Notes under the pieces: generated by a model
The model's input: only the letters and a program-made list of their open reading frames with translations
What the model was told of the DNA's origin: nothing
The model's database searches: none
Program-made: the position numbers and the translations under genes
Source of the DNA: Candidatus Magasanikbacteria bacterium RIFOXYD1_FULL_40_23
GTDB lineage: Bacteria; Patescibacteriota; Patescibacteriia; Magasanikbacterales; GWA2-37-8
Direction: 5' to 3'
Assembly: GCA_001783215.1 (NCBI GenBank)
Contig: MFRA01000003.1
Span: forward strand, 1-56,738
DNA: 56,738 bases
Shown here: in pieces, positions 1-11,335 of the stretch
How the letters are laid out: the number at the start of each line of letters is the position of its first letter
How positions within the stretch are numbered: position 1 is the first letter of the stretch

Positions 1-1
1 T

Positions 2-3000
2 GTAACATCTACCAACGCCTTCTTTGAAACTTTAGCAGCTACAAACTTTGCTCCAGCTAACATCAATACCACCAACATCACCACCACAAACTTCAATGCC
101 ACTGGTGCTATCACTCTTCCAGCTAACTCAATCACCGACGCAATGGTTGTTGATTCCATCACCGCATCCAACTACCTATTATTAACCGGCGGTACATTAT
201 CCGGCCCGCTCATCTTTACAGTTGCCTCGGGCACAATGGTAACTACTACAAACTTGGTCGCCACCAACGCTACTTCCACTAACTTAAGTATTTCCGGATC
301 ATTATCTTTACCTTCCAACTCAGTCACCGACGCCATGGTTGTAGACACAATCACTGCTTCTAACTATCTTCCACTATCTGCTTCCACAAGTTTGGCCTAT
401 CTTGGTTTTGATTACCCAGCTCAAGCTACAAGTACATTCCTATCATTATCCGCCTCTACTTCTTTGCCTAACTTAATCCAAGTTGGCACTTTAGCTAACT
501 TACTTTTCACCAATGCCACTGGTACAAACTTAAACATTACCGGCGCCCTTTCACTACCTTCCAACTCAGTCACAGACGCCATGGTCGCAGATTCAATCAC
601 CGCCTCTAATTATCTCCTTCTCACCGGTGGCACTCTTTCCGGTGCGTTCGGATTTACAACTGCAACCGGTACTTCTGTAACATCTACCAACGCCTTCTTT
701 GAAACTTTAGCAGCTACAAACTTTGCTCCAGCTAACATCAATACCACCAACATCACCACCACAAACTTCAATGCTACCGGTGCTATCAACTTAGCCGGAT
801 CTTTAAACTTTACTAATGCTACCGGTACGAATGTCGCTATCACTAGAATTAATCCATCAGCAGGGGATGCCGGTGCCATTACTATCGGCGCTGCTGCCGG
901 CACTGGCCTAATCACTGTTGGTAATTCTTCCGCCAATCAAACATTATCACTTGGTATCGGCACATCATCGACTGTAAATATTGGCACTGGCCCTGGTACC
1001 ACCACTATATTTATCGGCACTAACTCTACTGCTCTTGGTGGCATCCAAATTGGTGCAGTTGGTGTTACGACCACTATCGTCGGCGGATTAACTGTAGCTG
1101 GTACCGGTGCTACTACCACCAACTTGTATGTATCTTCTCTTGCCAATATATTGAAACTTGGTGTAAATACTTCTTCGCCAATAGCCACTTTGGCAGTAGG
1201 GGGCGTAGCTGAGGTTGATCCTTTTAGCGTGAACTCTTCTACAGGATCTGCCATGCTTAAGATTCTTGCAAATGGTTTTGCTGGGGTTGGTCTTAATGTG
1301 CCAATCGCAACTTTTCAAGCTCATCAACCGAGTACTGCCGTTTCTAGGTTTGTCTTGACCAATAGCACTAGTGGTGCAACAACAAATGACGGTCTTATTT
1401 TAGAGCTTAACACCGGCGCTAGTGGTGCTTTTGTCTATAATCGTGAGGTTGGTTACTTAGAATTTGGTACAACCAACATTGGAAGAATGAGAATAACATC
1501 GGGCGGTCTTGTAGGTATTGGTACTTCAACGATAGCTTCAAAATTAACAGTGCAAGGAACTGGTGCACAGAATCCGTTTACAATTCTTTCTTCTTCTCCT
1601 TTAACTACTGAAATGTTTACTATTCTTACCAATGGAAATGTTGGTATAAACTCCTCCTCTCCTCAAGCTAAATTAGGTGTAGAGGGCTCCTTATTAGTTT
1701 TGGGAAGTGCTTCTACTACCAATCTGGATGTCTCTGGTCTTTTCTCTTTCGGAAACGCTAACGGAACTTCTATTACATCTACCAACGCATTCTTTGAAAA
1801 TTTGGCTACAACAAACTTTTCGCCGGCCAATATTAACACTACCAATATCACCACCACTAACTTTAATGCCACTGGTGCAATCACATTGCCATCCAACTCC
1901 GTCACCGATGCCATGGTAGTAGACACAATCACTGCATCTAATTATCTCCTTCTAACTGGCGGCACACTCTCTGGTGCGTTTGGATTCACTACTGCAACTG
2001 GTACAAGTGTTACTTCAACCAATGCTTATTTTGATAATTTAGCAGCTGTTAGCTTGAATATTTCTGCCAGTTCAACCTTCCGTACATCAACCATCGCCGG
2101 CGGTTTCTTCCAAGCTGATTTTGCCGACTGTAGCGCCGAAGGCCAGACAGTTAATTATAATGCAACCAGTGGTAAATTTACTTGTTTAACAGATGGTGGT
2201 GGCACAGTCAGTTCGGCCTTTACTTCTCCAGTTACCGTATCTGACGGAACTACAACTTCTACACTTACCGCTAGCGGCATATTTATAGCAACTTCCACTG
2301 CAAATCCAATGGGCCTATTCTTTGCAAATAGCACAGGCAGTGTTAGTGCCTCTGGTTCATTGCGAGTATTTGGTGTAAGCACATTTACTACCGGTACATT
2401 TAGTAAAAATGTAGGTATTGGTACTACTACTCCTACAGAAAAATTATCTGTAGTGGGTAATATTTCAAACATTCTTTCTGTTGGTAATAGTACCTCTATT
2501 CGTCAGTTAACTACTGTTGGTGTAGGTTCAAACCCACGCGCTATTTTTGTCTCTGGTAACTATGTTTATACAGCCAATACTAGCGATGGCAGTATCTCTA
2601 TTGTAGATATCTCTAATCCAACAGCTTCTAAACAAATGTCTTCAATTACTGTTGGTACAAATCCACGCGGCATATATGTTTCCGGTCGTTACGCATATGT
2701 AACAAATAATGGTGATAATACGATCTCTATCGTAGATATTTCTAGTCCGACGGTTCCTGTATTAATGTCTACAGTTGCTGTAGGCACAGGTCCACAATCT
2801 ATAGTTGTCTCTGGTCGTTATGCGTATGTATCAAATCAAGGAACTAAAACAATTTCTATTGTGGATGTGTCCAATCCTAAGATTCCAGTTCAGGTCGGCG
2901 TTACTAATGTGGGCATGGAACCATTTTCTATTGCTGTTTCTGGTCGCTACGCTTATACGGCTAACAATGCTTCCAATACTATTTCTGTTGTTGATGTATC

Positions 3001-6000
3001 CGATCCTTCCAATCCTTTCCAGACTGCCACTACTAGTGTTGGTGCAAATCCTACCGGTATCTATGTTTCCGGTCGTTACGCTTATGTTTCGCATTTTAGT
3101 TCTACTTACATGTCTGTTGTAGATATTTCTAGTTCTACCGCTCCTGTCCAAGTGGGCACTGTAGATGTAGGTGATACCCCTTCTAGTATCTATGTATCCG
3201 GCCGTTATGCCTATATTTCCAATCAAGGCTCAAATGATATGTCTATAGTAGATGTTTCCAGTTCTACATCTCCTGTACAAATTGCCAGAATTCCTGTAGG
3301 CGCAACACCTTTTGCTGTTACTGTTTCTGGTCGTTATGCCTATGTAGCAAACTATTCAGACAGCAACGTCTCTATTATCGACATCTCCGGCACTGAAGTT
3401 TCATCGCTTATGGCTCATAGTGCCGAAGTAGGAAATCTACAATCCAGAAATGATATTTTTGCTCAAGGAAATATTATGGCGGGTACTGGATTGGTAGTTG
3501 GAAATGGCGGCATCATGTCAAACGGTGCGCTGTCTATCTTTGCTTCTTCTACCGGAGCTACATCCTCTGTATTTAGTGTGGATTCCGGTCAGTTATCAAA
3601 TATATTTAGAGTTTTTGCTAATGGAAATATAAATTTTGGTACTAGTACAAATTTGTATGTTTCATCTAGTTCAACCTTCCGCACATCAACCATTACGGGT
3701 GGCTTCTTCCAGACAGGTTTTACAGACTGTAATACAGAAAATGATACAGTAAACTATAATGCCACTACTGGTAAATTTACTTGTTTAGCAGATGCTGGTG
3801 GCGTTGCTAGTTCTGTATTTACAACTGCAATCACAGTTACCAACGGTGCTGGTGGTACAACTTCTAGTCTTCGCGCAGATGGATTATTTATAGCTACCTC
3901 AACTACAAATTTGGACGGATTATTCTTGGTAAATAGTGCAGGAAGTGCCAGTGCTTCCGGCACACTACGAGTATTTGGTGATAGCACATTAACAGATCTT
4001 ACGTTTGTTTCCGCTACCGGTACAAGTTTTGCAGCCACTTCATTAGCTATTTCCGCAAGTTCAACATTTAGAACCTCAACTATTGATGGCGGTTTCTTCC
4101 AGACTAGTTTTGGTGACTGTAGCGGTGAAGGCTCGACAGTTAATTATAATGCGACCACCGGTAAGTTTACTTGTTTAGTAGATGATGGTGGCGCTGGTGC
4201 CGGTGGAGGAGTAAATACATCCACATCAAATTACTTTGCTGTATATTCCGGTGCTACTTCTGTAACGGGCACTTCTCTAATGCAACTAGTGGCTGGAACA
4301 ATTACATTTACTTCTACAACTAGCTTCGCAAATATTTCCGCAACCTCTGTCACATCTACAAACTTGTATATTTCTAGTATTGCCAACCTAACCAACGGTC
4401 TATTTACTAATGCCACCTCCACAAATTTGAATGTTTCTGGCTTAACTAACTTGGCTTCTACCACAATTACATCCTCAACCATTACGGGTGGCTTTTATCA
4501 AACTGGTCTCACTGATTGTGATTTAGAAACTCAAACTGTTAATTACGATGTTACTACCGGTAAATTTACCTGTTTAGCTGATGGCGGTGGGTCGGGTGGC
4601 TCTACTACAACTTGGACTTTCTCTGGTTCTAATGTATTTCTTGTTACTTCAACTTCAAAAGTTGGTATTGGTACATCTACTCCGGCAGAAAAATTATCTG
4701 TAGTAGGTAATATCTCCAATATTTTGGATCCAAGCAGTCCTGTTAGTGAAGTTTCTAATATTAGCGTAGGTGGTTCAACGCCTATTAATATGTTTGTTTC
4801 TGGTAAGTATGCTTATGTACCGGCATTTTCATCCGATCTTTTAGCAATTATAGATATTTCTGATCCGGTTAATCCTGTGTTGAAGAGTACTATTGTGACA
4901 GGTAACGAGGGTGCAAATCCTCATGATGTAAAAGTTGTAGGTCGTTATGCCTACGTAGTCAATTGGAATGGGGCAAGCATGGTTGTAATTGATGTGTCCA
5001 ATCCAAGTGTGCCTAGAAAAGTTTCTACCACTACAGTGGGAGCCAATCCAAGATCAATTGCTATTTCTGGTCGCTATGCCTATATACCAAATCGCACAGA
5101 TAATAATTTAACTGTCGTAGACATCTCTAATCCGTTGGCGCCTGTAAGAATCGCCAATACGGATGTTGGGGGTAACCCTTTTTCTATAGCTGTCTCCGGC
5201 CGTTATGCTTATGTGATAAATAATGGAGAAAATACCATGTCTGTGGTAGACATATCTAATCCACACGCGCCAGTACAGATTACTACTTTAGAAGTTGGTA
5301 ATCAGCCATATCATGTATATGTTTCTGGTAATCGTGCTTATACTGCTAACTATGCGGAAGACAGTATCTCTATCATAGATATTTCTAATCCTGCTGTTCC
5401 AGTTAAAATGTCTAGTACGACGGTTGGTACTGGTCCAGATAATATATTTGTTTCCGGGCGTTATGCTTATATAACAAATGAAGGTGGAACTCTATCTATA
5501 GTTGATATTTCTAGTTCTACAAGACCGATCATGATATCTAATAATGCCATTGGTAATGCGCCGATTGGTGTGTATGTTGCTGGCCGTTATGCTTATATGG
5601 CAAATAGTGGTAATGCTACGATGTCTGTAATAGACATTTCCGGTACAGAAGTTACTAGCTTAGTTGCGCATAGTGCAGAAATAGGAAACCTTCAGATTAG
5701 GAATGACATTTTTGCTCAAGGAAGTATATCTGTTGGAACTTCGTTAGTAGTTGGACCAGGTGGTATATTCTCTCAAGGAGCTTTATCTGTTTTTGCATCT
5801 TCTACTGGAGCCACTACTTCTGTATTTAATGTTAATTCTGCTGCATCTTCTACTATATTAAGAGTATTTGCGAATGGAAGAATTGGTATCGGTACTTTAA
5901 TTGCCACTTCAACCTTAGATGTACAAGGAGCTTTAGAAGTAAATTTAACTAGTCCGGCTGGTGCCACCTCTGCTCTTTGCCATACCACCAATGGTACCTC

Positions 6001-9000
6001 TACCAACCAAGTTATCTATGATTGTAATTCTACGGCCGGCGCTGATTTTAGAGAAATGTACGCTGCTGATACTGATTTGGAAATGGGTGATGTCGTGGTA
6101 CTTTCTAATACTTTTGTTACTACCAGCGATGGTAATGTTATTCCTAAACTCAGTAAGTCTACGTCAACTTATCAAACCAGATTGGTAGGTATAATTTCTA
6201 ATAGTAGTACAAATAGTGATTTTAATAGTATTGGACATAACGTTTCAAATGAAGACAATCCTTTGCCACTTGCTTTAAGTGGTCGTGTGCTTATTAAAGT
6301 AACAAATATAAATGGTGATATTCATGTGGGTGATAAATTAACGTCTTCTAATCTTCCTGGTGTAGCTATGAAAGCAACCGAAGAGGGCCCTACCATTGCG
6401 ATAGCAATGGGTGATTATACCAGTGCTGCGACTGGCACAGTAATGGCCTTTGTAAATATTGGGTGGAATGGAATTACTGCTGGGAGCGGAGTTACGTCCA
6501 CCAACTTGTATGTTTCTGGTTTAGCTAATTTATTTAACGCTACTATTGCTAGTGTTACGAGTACTAACTTATCTGTTTCAGGAATTAGCGGTTTAGGTTC
6601 TCTTACTTTTACTAGTGCCACCGGCACTAATTTGGCTGCTGTAAGTTTAAATATTTCTGCCAGTTCAACATTTAGAACCTCAACTATTGAAGGCGGTTTC
6701 TTCCAGACAAGTTTTGGTGATTGTAGTGGTGAGAGTCAAACTGTAAATTATAATGCCACAACCGGTAAGTTTACTTGTTTAACAGACGATGGTGGCGCAG
6801 GTGCCGGCGGAGGTGTAAACACATCAACATCAAATTATTTTGCTGTATATTCTGGCGCTACTTCTGTAACCGGTACTTCATTTATGCAGATTTCCGAAGA
6901 CGCTATTGCTTTCACAACTAATACCACATTCTCCTTAACCACTACTGTGAACCATTTAGTCGTGACAGGTGGTTGTACAGGCTGTGCCGGCACATCTACC
7001 TTTAGTATGTTCGTATCTTCTTCGCCCGGAACTGGGACATGGACTGCTCCAGAGGGTATGGATTATGCCCAAGTAATTGTAACTGGTGGTGGTGGTGGTG
7101 GTGGTGAAGCGGCAGATTGTAGTGATACTGCTTGTGAGGCAGCTGCTGGAGGCGGTGGAGCAGGCGGTACTTCTATTGAGGTATTTACAAGTGAAGAAGT
7201 TGGGTCTGCCCAAACTATTGTCGTAGGCTCCGGTGGGCCTGGAGGTTCTACTGATGAAGGCGGAGTTGGAACCGCAGGGGGCCTGTCGTCTTTTGGTGGT
7301 TCGCTTCTAGGCGCATATGGAGGTAGTCCGGGAAGTGGAGCAGATTCAAATGGTGCTGTTCACGTAACTGGCAATGGGGGTAATGGTGGCGTGGCTACTA
7401 CAACTGGGGATATAAATATAGAAGGTGGAGATGGCGACAGTGGTTTAGCTCCAACAGAAGGTGCTAAAGGTGGTGATGGCGGTACAAGTTATTGGGGAGG
7501 TGGTGGAAGAGGGGGAAGAGCAGCTACTACTAATGTAGAAGCTGGTCAAAATGGCAAAGCTTATGGTTCTGGTGGTGGCGGCGGCGCGCAAGAAGATGCT
7601 TCTACATCTGTTGGAGCAGATGGAGGGAGAGGAGCAACAGGTACGATAATGGTAGTTTCGTATAATTCTACCGGTGGTGATTTGGCGGAATGGTATGAGG
7701 CAAAAGAAGATGTATTACCAGGTGATCTGGTATCTATAAGTTCTAGCTCTTTGGAATATGAATCTTATCAACTGGGTCTATCAAAAACTTCAATTTTAGA
7801 AAAAGCTACCCTGGGAAGCAGTGTAGTTGGTGTTGTTTCAGCTATTCCGTATCAAGTTATGGGTGGCGATATATTAGGGGCCAGCACCAACGCCAAACCA
7901 ATCGCCTTGGCCGGACGTGTGCCGGTAAATGTTTCCAATGAGAATGGGCCGGTAAAAGCAGGTGATTACTTGACAATTTCTTCTGTTGCCGGTGTGGCTA
8001 TGCGCGCCACCAAATCCGGAGTTACTATTGGCCGCGCTTTGCAAAATTCTGAGTGTGAAGTTGGTTTATTGTGTAAAGTAATGGTTTTGGTAAACACATC
8101 ATACTTCAATGGTATGGCCATGAAAAAAATCATGGCCCAAGAAGGTTTGGATTTAGATAATATTCCTGCCAATCTTGATATTGGGCGAGCTATGCTTACC
8201 AAAATGATTTCAGATAAACAAAGTATTACCGCCAGCAGCAGCGTAGCAGAAATTTTCACCGACAGAGTTTTGGCCGGACTCGAAATTATTACACCAAGTG
8301 TAATTGCAGAGCATTTGGCAGTAGATAAATTGGAATCCGTATCTGGACTCGGCATAGGGTTAAGTTTGGCAGATGGAGAACTGTTTAGTATCTTTGCTGC
8401 CACTACCATATCAAGCACCACAATATCAAGTACAACTCCGTTTGTTTCTTCCACTCCGGTTATTACCTTTGATAGTTTGGGCAACGGCTTCTTTGCTGGC
8501 AAGTTAACCGCCAACGAAATAAGTGCTAATGAAATTATAGGGTTAAATGTTATTGCCAACCAATTATCGGTGTTGGCAGGCGCAGTAGACCAATTAAATT
8601 CTGCTTCAAGCACCACTTCAACTCTAGTTGTGGAAGGACTAGAGAGTGCTTCTTTAAATGTAAGTGGTATAGCGGCGTTTTTACAGGGCTTTATTGCCAC
8701 TGGGTCTAGCACCTTTGTTGGAGATGTCTCTATTACAGGTAATTTGAAGTTGTTGAAATTAACTGTAGACGATATAGATAGCCCTCTAATTGGATTTATA
8801 ACCTCTAGTTTGGGAATTCTTGCTCAAGAATTAACCAATGCTACTACTACAATTAATGAGTTGGCAGAGCGTATGGTTGCTAATGAATTATTGTTGAGTA
8901 CACTATTTACTTCTAGTACCGTCGCTAGTTCCAGCGATGTATTGGATGCAAGTATTTTTGCCCAAAGCCAAGGTTTGCAGTTTGAAAATATAGTTAACTT

Positions 9001-9775
9001 CAAAGGTGGCTTACAAGTAGATTCTGTTAGCTCAATTTCTGGTGCTACTACATTTATGAGTGATACCATATTCTTTGGCCGTCCTTACCTAAATTCAGAT
9101 AGTGGTGGCTTTGTAAAAATGTCTTCTGGTACTCAGTTTGCCGAAGTTATTTTTGAGCGTGAATACCTTGCACAGCCAGTTGTGAATGCTTCTATATCTT
9201 TGGAAATCCCAACTACAACGGACGAGTCTGCAGAGACCGGTTCTTTTGCCACTTCTACCGAAGAGTTGGAAAACCGTATCTTTGCCGAAGATATTCGTTA
9301 CCTTATTACAAAAAAGAGTCCTGCAGGATTTACTATAAAACTTAACAAGCCAGCTCCAGGAGACATTGTCTTTAGCTGGATTGCGCTTGCTATAAAAGAT
9401 GCCAAAATTATTCTTTCTACCTCCACATTGCTAAGTATCCCAACAGAATCAGTAGAACCAACTTCTACAATTTTAGAGGCTGATGTCCCTACTACCACAC
9501 AAACATCGCAAACACCTTCTTCAACCACTGATGCAGATTTAAGCGTATCTGTGCCAGACGCTTCGCCAACATCTACCAGTACAGAAGTAGAGGGCTCAAA
9601 TATAATTCCAAACACTCCCTCTTCGACTCAAAGTGTTGCTGATACTTCGACCCTTGCTGAAGTGACAGAAGTTACTTCAAGTTCTGAAATCACTGCGGAC
9701 ACTTCAAATGAAGAATCGGCACCAGTTACAACTACCACAACCGTATTACCGGACGAAGCTCCAATCGAGGGTTAA
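2..9775 (+). CDS. Giant repetitive surface/adhesin-like protein, 5'-truncated by the window (frame open from nt 2); contains two LVIVD-type beta-propeller blocks, a Gly-rich domain and a Ser/Thr-rich C-terminus
   Basis: ORF 143..9775 continues in frame to nt 2 without a stop; repeats such as TSVTSTNAFFETLAATNFAPANINTTNITTTNFNATGAI and VGIGT(S/T)TPxEKLSVVGNISN; VSGRYAYVxNxxxxTxSIVDIS blades; GGGGGGG-rich segment near nt 7080-7660. Confidence 0.85.
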   Translation, partial: VTSTNAFFETLAATNFAPANINTTNITTTNFNATGAITLPANSITDAMVVDSITASNYLLLTGGTLSGPLIFTVASGTMVTTTNLVATNATSTNLSISGSLSLPSNSVTDAMVVDTITASNYLPLSASTSLAYLGFDYPAQATSTFLSLSASTSLPNLIQVGTLANLLFTNATGTNLNITGALSLPSNSVTDAMVADSITASNYLLLTGGTLSGAFGFTTATGTSVTSTNAFFETLAATNFAPANINTTNITTTNFNATGAINLAGSLNFTNATGTNVAITRINPSAGDAGAITIGAAAGTGLITVGNSSANQTLSLGIGTSSTVNIGTGPGTTTIFIGTNSTALGGIQIGAVGVTTTIVGGLTVAGTGATTTNLYVSSLANILKLGVNTSSPIATLAVGGVAEVDPFSVNSSTGSAMLKILANGFAGVGLNVPIATFQAHQPSTAVSRFVLTNSTSGATTNDGLILELNTGASGAFVYNREVGYLEFGTTNIGRMRITSGGLVGIGTSTIASKLTVQGTGAQNPFTILSSSPLTTEMFTILTNGNVGINSSSPQAKLGVEGSLLVLGSASTTNLDVSGLFSFGNANGTSITSTNAFFENLATTNFSPANINTTNITTTNFNATGAITLPSNSVTDAMVVDTITASNYLLLTGGTLSGAFGFTTATGTSVTSTNAYFDNLAAVSLNISASSTFRTSTIAGGFFQADFADCSAEGQTVNYNATSGKFTCLTDGGGTVSSAFTSPVTVSDGTTTSTLTASGIFIATSTANPMGLFFANSTGSVSASGSLRVFGVSTFTTGTFSKNVGIGTTTPTEKLSVVGNISNILSVGNSTSIRQLTTVGVGSNPRAIFVSGNYVYTANTSDGSISIVDISNPTASKQMSSITVGTNPRGIYVSGRYAYVTNNGDNTISIVDISSPTVPVLMSTVAVGTGPQSIVVSGRYAYVSNQGTKTISIVDVSNPKIPVQVGVTNVGMEPFSIAVSGRYAYTANNASNTISVVDVSDPSNPFQTATTSVGANPTGIYVSGRYAYVSHFSSTYMSVVDISSSTAPVQVGTVDVGDTPSSIYVSGRYAYISNQGSNDMSIVDVSSSTSPVQIARIPVGATPFAVTVSGRYAYVANYSDSNVSIIDISGTEVSSLMAHSAEVGNLQSRNDIFAQGNIMAGTGLVVGNGGIMSNGALSIFASSTGATSSVFSVDSGQLSNIFRVFANGNINFGTSTNLYVSSSSTFRTSTITGGFFQTGFTDCNTENDTVNYNATTGKFTCLADAGGVASSVFTTAITVTNGAGGTTSSLRADGLFIATSTTNLDGLFLVNSAGSASASGTLRVFGDSTLTDLTFVSATGTSFAATSLAISASSTFRTSTIDGGFFQTSFGDCSGEGSTVNYNATTGKFTCLVDDGGAGAGGGVNTSTSNYFAVYSGATSVTGTSLMQLVAGTITFTSTTSFANISATSVTSTNLYISSIANLTNGLFTNATSTNLNVSGLTNLASTTITSSTITGGFYQTGLTDCDLETQTVNYDVTTGKFTCLADGGGSGGSTTTWTFSGSNVFLVTSTSKVGIGTSTPAEKLSVVGNISNILDPSSPVSEVSNISVGGSTPINMFVSGKYAYVPAFSSDLLAIIDISDPVNPVLKSTIVTGNEGANPHDVKVVGRYAYVVNWNGASMVVIDVSNPSVPRKVSTTTVGANPRSIAISGRYAYIPNRTDNNLTVVDISNPLAPVRIANTDVGGNPFSIAVSGRYAYVINNGENTMSVVDISNPHAPVQITTLEVGNQPYHVYVSGNRAYTANYAEDSISIIDISNPAVPVKMSSTTVGTGPDNIFVSGRYAYITNEGGTLSIVDISSSTRPIMISNNAIGNAPIGVYVAGRYAYMANSGNATMSVIDISGTEVTSLVAHSAEIGNLQIRNDIFAQGSISVGTSLVVGPGGIFSQGALSVFASSTGATTSVFNVNSAASSTILRVFANGRIGIGTLIATSTLDVQGALEVNLTSPAGATSALCHTTNGTSTNQVIYDCNSTAGADFREMYAADTDLEMGDVVVLSNTFVTTSDGNVIPKLSKSTSTYQTRLVGIISNSSTNSDFNSIGHNVSNEDNPLPLALSGRVLIKVTNINGDIHVGDKLTSSNLPGVAMKATEEGPTIAIAMGDYTSAATGTVMAFVNIGWNGITAGSGVTSTNLYVSGLANLFNATIASVTSTNLSVSGISGLGSLTFTSATGTNLAAVSLNISASSTFRTSTIEGGFFQTSFGDCSGESQTVNYNATTGKFTCLTDDGGAGAGGGVNTSTSNYFAVYSGATSVTGTSFMQISEDAIAFTTNTTFSLTTTVNHLVVTGGCTGCAGTSTFSMFVSSSPGTGTWTAPEGMDYAQVIVTGGGGGGGEAADCSDTACEAAAGGGGAGGTSIEVFTSEEVGSAQTIVVGSGGPGGSTDEGGVGTAGGLSSFGGSLLGAYGGSPGSGADSNGAVHVTGNGGNGGVATTTGDINIEGGDGDSGLAPTEGAKGGDGGTSYWGGGGRGGRAATTNVEAGQNGKAYGSGGGGGAQEDASTSVGADGGRGATGTIMVVSYNSTGGDLAEWYEAKEDVLPGDLVSISSSSLEYESYQLGLSKTSILEKATLGSSVVGVVSAIPYQVMGGDILGASTNAKPIALAGRVPVNVSNENGPVKAGDYLTISSVAGVAMRATKSGVTIGRALQNSECEVGLLCKVMVLVNTSYFNGMAMKKIMAQEGLDLDNIPANLDIGRAMLTKMISDKQSITASSSVAEIFTDRVLAGLEIITPSVIAEHLAVDKLESVSGLGIGLSLADGELFSIFAATTISSTTISSTTPFVSSTPVITFDSLGNGFFAGKLTANEISANEIIGLNVIANQLSVLAGAVDQLNSASSTTSTLVVEGLESASLNVSGIAAFLQGFIATGSSTFVGDVSITGNLKLLKLTVDDIDSPLIGFITSSLGILAQELTNATTTINELAERMVANELLLSTLFTSSTVASSSDVLDASIFAQSQGLQFENIVNFKGGLQVDSVSSISGATTFMSDTIFFGRPYLNSDSGGFVKMSSGTQFAEVIFEREYLAQPVVNASISLEIPTTTDESAETGSFATSTEELENRIFAEDIRYLITKKSPAGFTIKLNKPAPGDIVFSWIALAIKDAKIILSTSTLLSIPTESVEPTSTILEADVPTTTQTSQTPSSTTDADLSVSVPDASPTSTSTEVEGSNIIPNTPSSTQSVADTSTLAEVTEVTSSSEITADTSNEESAPVTTTTTVLPDEAPIEG
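2537..3400 (+). repeat. Seven LVIVD-type blades (about 43 aa each), first propeller block within the giant CDS
   Basis: Seven successive (F/Y/V)VSGxYxYxxNxxxxxxSIVDIS units ending in IIDISGTEVSSLMAHSAEVGNLQ. Confidence 0.8.
4783..5655 (+). repeat. Seven LVIVD-type blades, second propeller block within the giant CDS
   Basis: Seven VSGRYAYxxN...VDISNP units ending in VIDISGTEVTSLVAHSAEIGNLQ, paralogous to the first block. Confidence 0.8.
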
Positions 9776-10183
9776 TTTGGCCTAGTGCATCATTTAAGAA
9801 ATAGAGTATGTACTGAAATTGCTAGATAAAATGCATCACATGGCTTCTTGCGTATTTAATTATACGCATGCTTTAAAATTTTTTGCAGTAGCTTTACTTG
9901 TTGTTTGGTATACTTTTTTTGGCAACGCCGGCACAGCTCGCCAGCGGTGATTTGGGGCGGCACCTAAAAAATGGTGAAGTTTTTTTATCTTCAATTTCCA
10001 ATCTGCCCCCTATGTTTTAAATTAAGGTTTAATTCACAAATTAGCCTCATGCTAGATTTGTGTGAGTTGGTATTTTTGTGATAGATTATGTGTGCTTTAG
10101 GGTCTAAAATAGATGGTCAACCTATCTTATCGATATACCTTGGGTGTCGGAAAAGGGCGGGTTTATCTAGAAACAAACCAAGT

Positions 10184-11194
10184 ATGGATCAAAAAATGAT
10201 AAAAAAGTATTTTGCGGCAGCTCTTTTGGGAGCACTTATCTTTTTTTTGGGCTTTATTTCAGATAAATTAGTAGTAGATAAGCTATCGGATAAAAAATAT
10301 GTAAAAAAGTGTCTGGTCGAACGCGAGAATAGCTACATTAAACCAAATGATTTTAGTTTTATAAATCCATTGCTGGATTGTGGTGATGTTGGTAATGTGT
10401 CACATCAAAATATCAATATTATAAAGACAAAAGTCGTGCAATTTATAGATGAGCAAAAAGCCAATGGAAACATTACTAGAATGTCTGTATATTTTCGAGA
10501 TTTAAACAATGGGCCGTGGTTTGGAATAAACGAAGAAGAAGAATTTAATCCGGGCAGTTTGTTGAAAGTGCCAAAAATGATAGCGGTTCTTAAAGAAGCA
10601 GATGATGATCATTTAATTTTAGAAAAAAATATTTTGGTAAAAGGCGCTACCTCTACTTTTGTGCAATATTTTAAGCCAGAAGTAAGCTTGATATTTGATC
10701 AAGCATATACTATTGATGAACTAGTAAGACGAATGATCATCTATTCTGATAACGATGCTGCCGCGGTACTTGGTCAGTTGTTAGGTAGTAATATTTTATA
10801 TAAATCTTACGAAGATCTGGGTATTAGCGTTCCTACAGATGGTGGTTATTTAACCTCTGTGCGTAATTACGGTTCTTTTTTCCGTATCCTTTTTAATGCT
10901 TCATACCTTTCTAACAAGTACTCGGAAAAATCCCTTCGATTATTATCTGAGGTTACCTTTGACAAGGCTTTGCGAGTGGGAGTGCCGCAGCATGTTCAAG
11001 TTGCCCATAAATTTGGTGAACGTACCGACGGTGGTAAGAAACAGCTTCATGATTGTGGAATTATTTATGTTCCAGACAAGCCGTATCTTTTATGTGTAAT
11101 GACTCGTGGTTATAGTTTTGATACGTTGGCTTCAATAATAGCTCAAGTGTCCAGAATAGTGTATGAGGGGGTAGAGGAAAAAAAAGTTGAGTAA
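10184..11194 (+). CDS. Serine hydrolase, class A beta-lactamase-like, with N-terminal TM anchor
   Basis: MDQKMIKKYFAAALLGALIFFLGF TM segment; SLLK (SxxK), YSDND (SDN-like), HKFGERTDGG motifs; probable start is internal to ORF 10088..11194. Confidence 0.7.
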   Translation: MDQKMIKKYFAAALLGALIFFLGFISDKLVVDKLSDKKYVKKCLVERENSYIKPNDFSFINPLLDCGDVGNVSHQNINIIKTKVVQFIDEQKANGNITRMSVYFRDLNNGPWFGINEEEEFNPGSLLKVPKMIAVLKEADDDHLILEKNILVKGATSTFVQYFKPEVSLIFDQAYTIDELVRRMIIYSDNDAAAVLGQLLGSNILYKSYEDLGISVPTDGGYLTSVRNYGSFFRILFNASYLSNKYSEKSLRLLSEVTFDKALRVGVPQHVQVAHKFGERTDGGKKQLHDCGIIYVPDKPYLLCVMTRGYSFDTLASIIAQVSRIVYEGVEEKKVE

Positions 11195-11335
11195 TTGTAG
11201 TAAATTAGAGGGTAGCTTTATATTTGCCTCATTTTTATAAATTGTGTATAATTACTTTTAGAATAAAAGAAAGGTCGTTTACAAACTTTTTTTAAAATAA
11301 TTTTAATTAAATAAATCGTATATAATTATATATTT

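Noticed and set aside
172-9615. Many minus-strand and alternative-frame ORFs inside the giant surface-protein gene
   Set aside because: They overlap a continuous, strongly repetitive coding frame and mirror its codon periodicity; no independent RBS or family signal.
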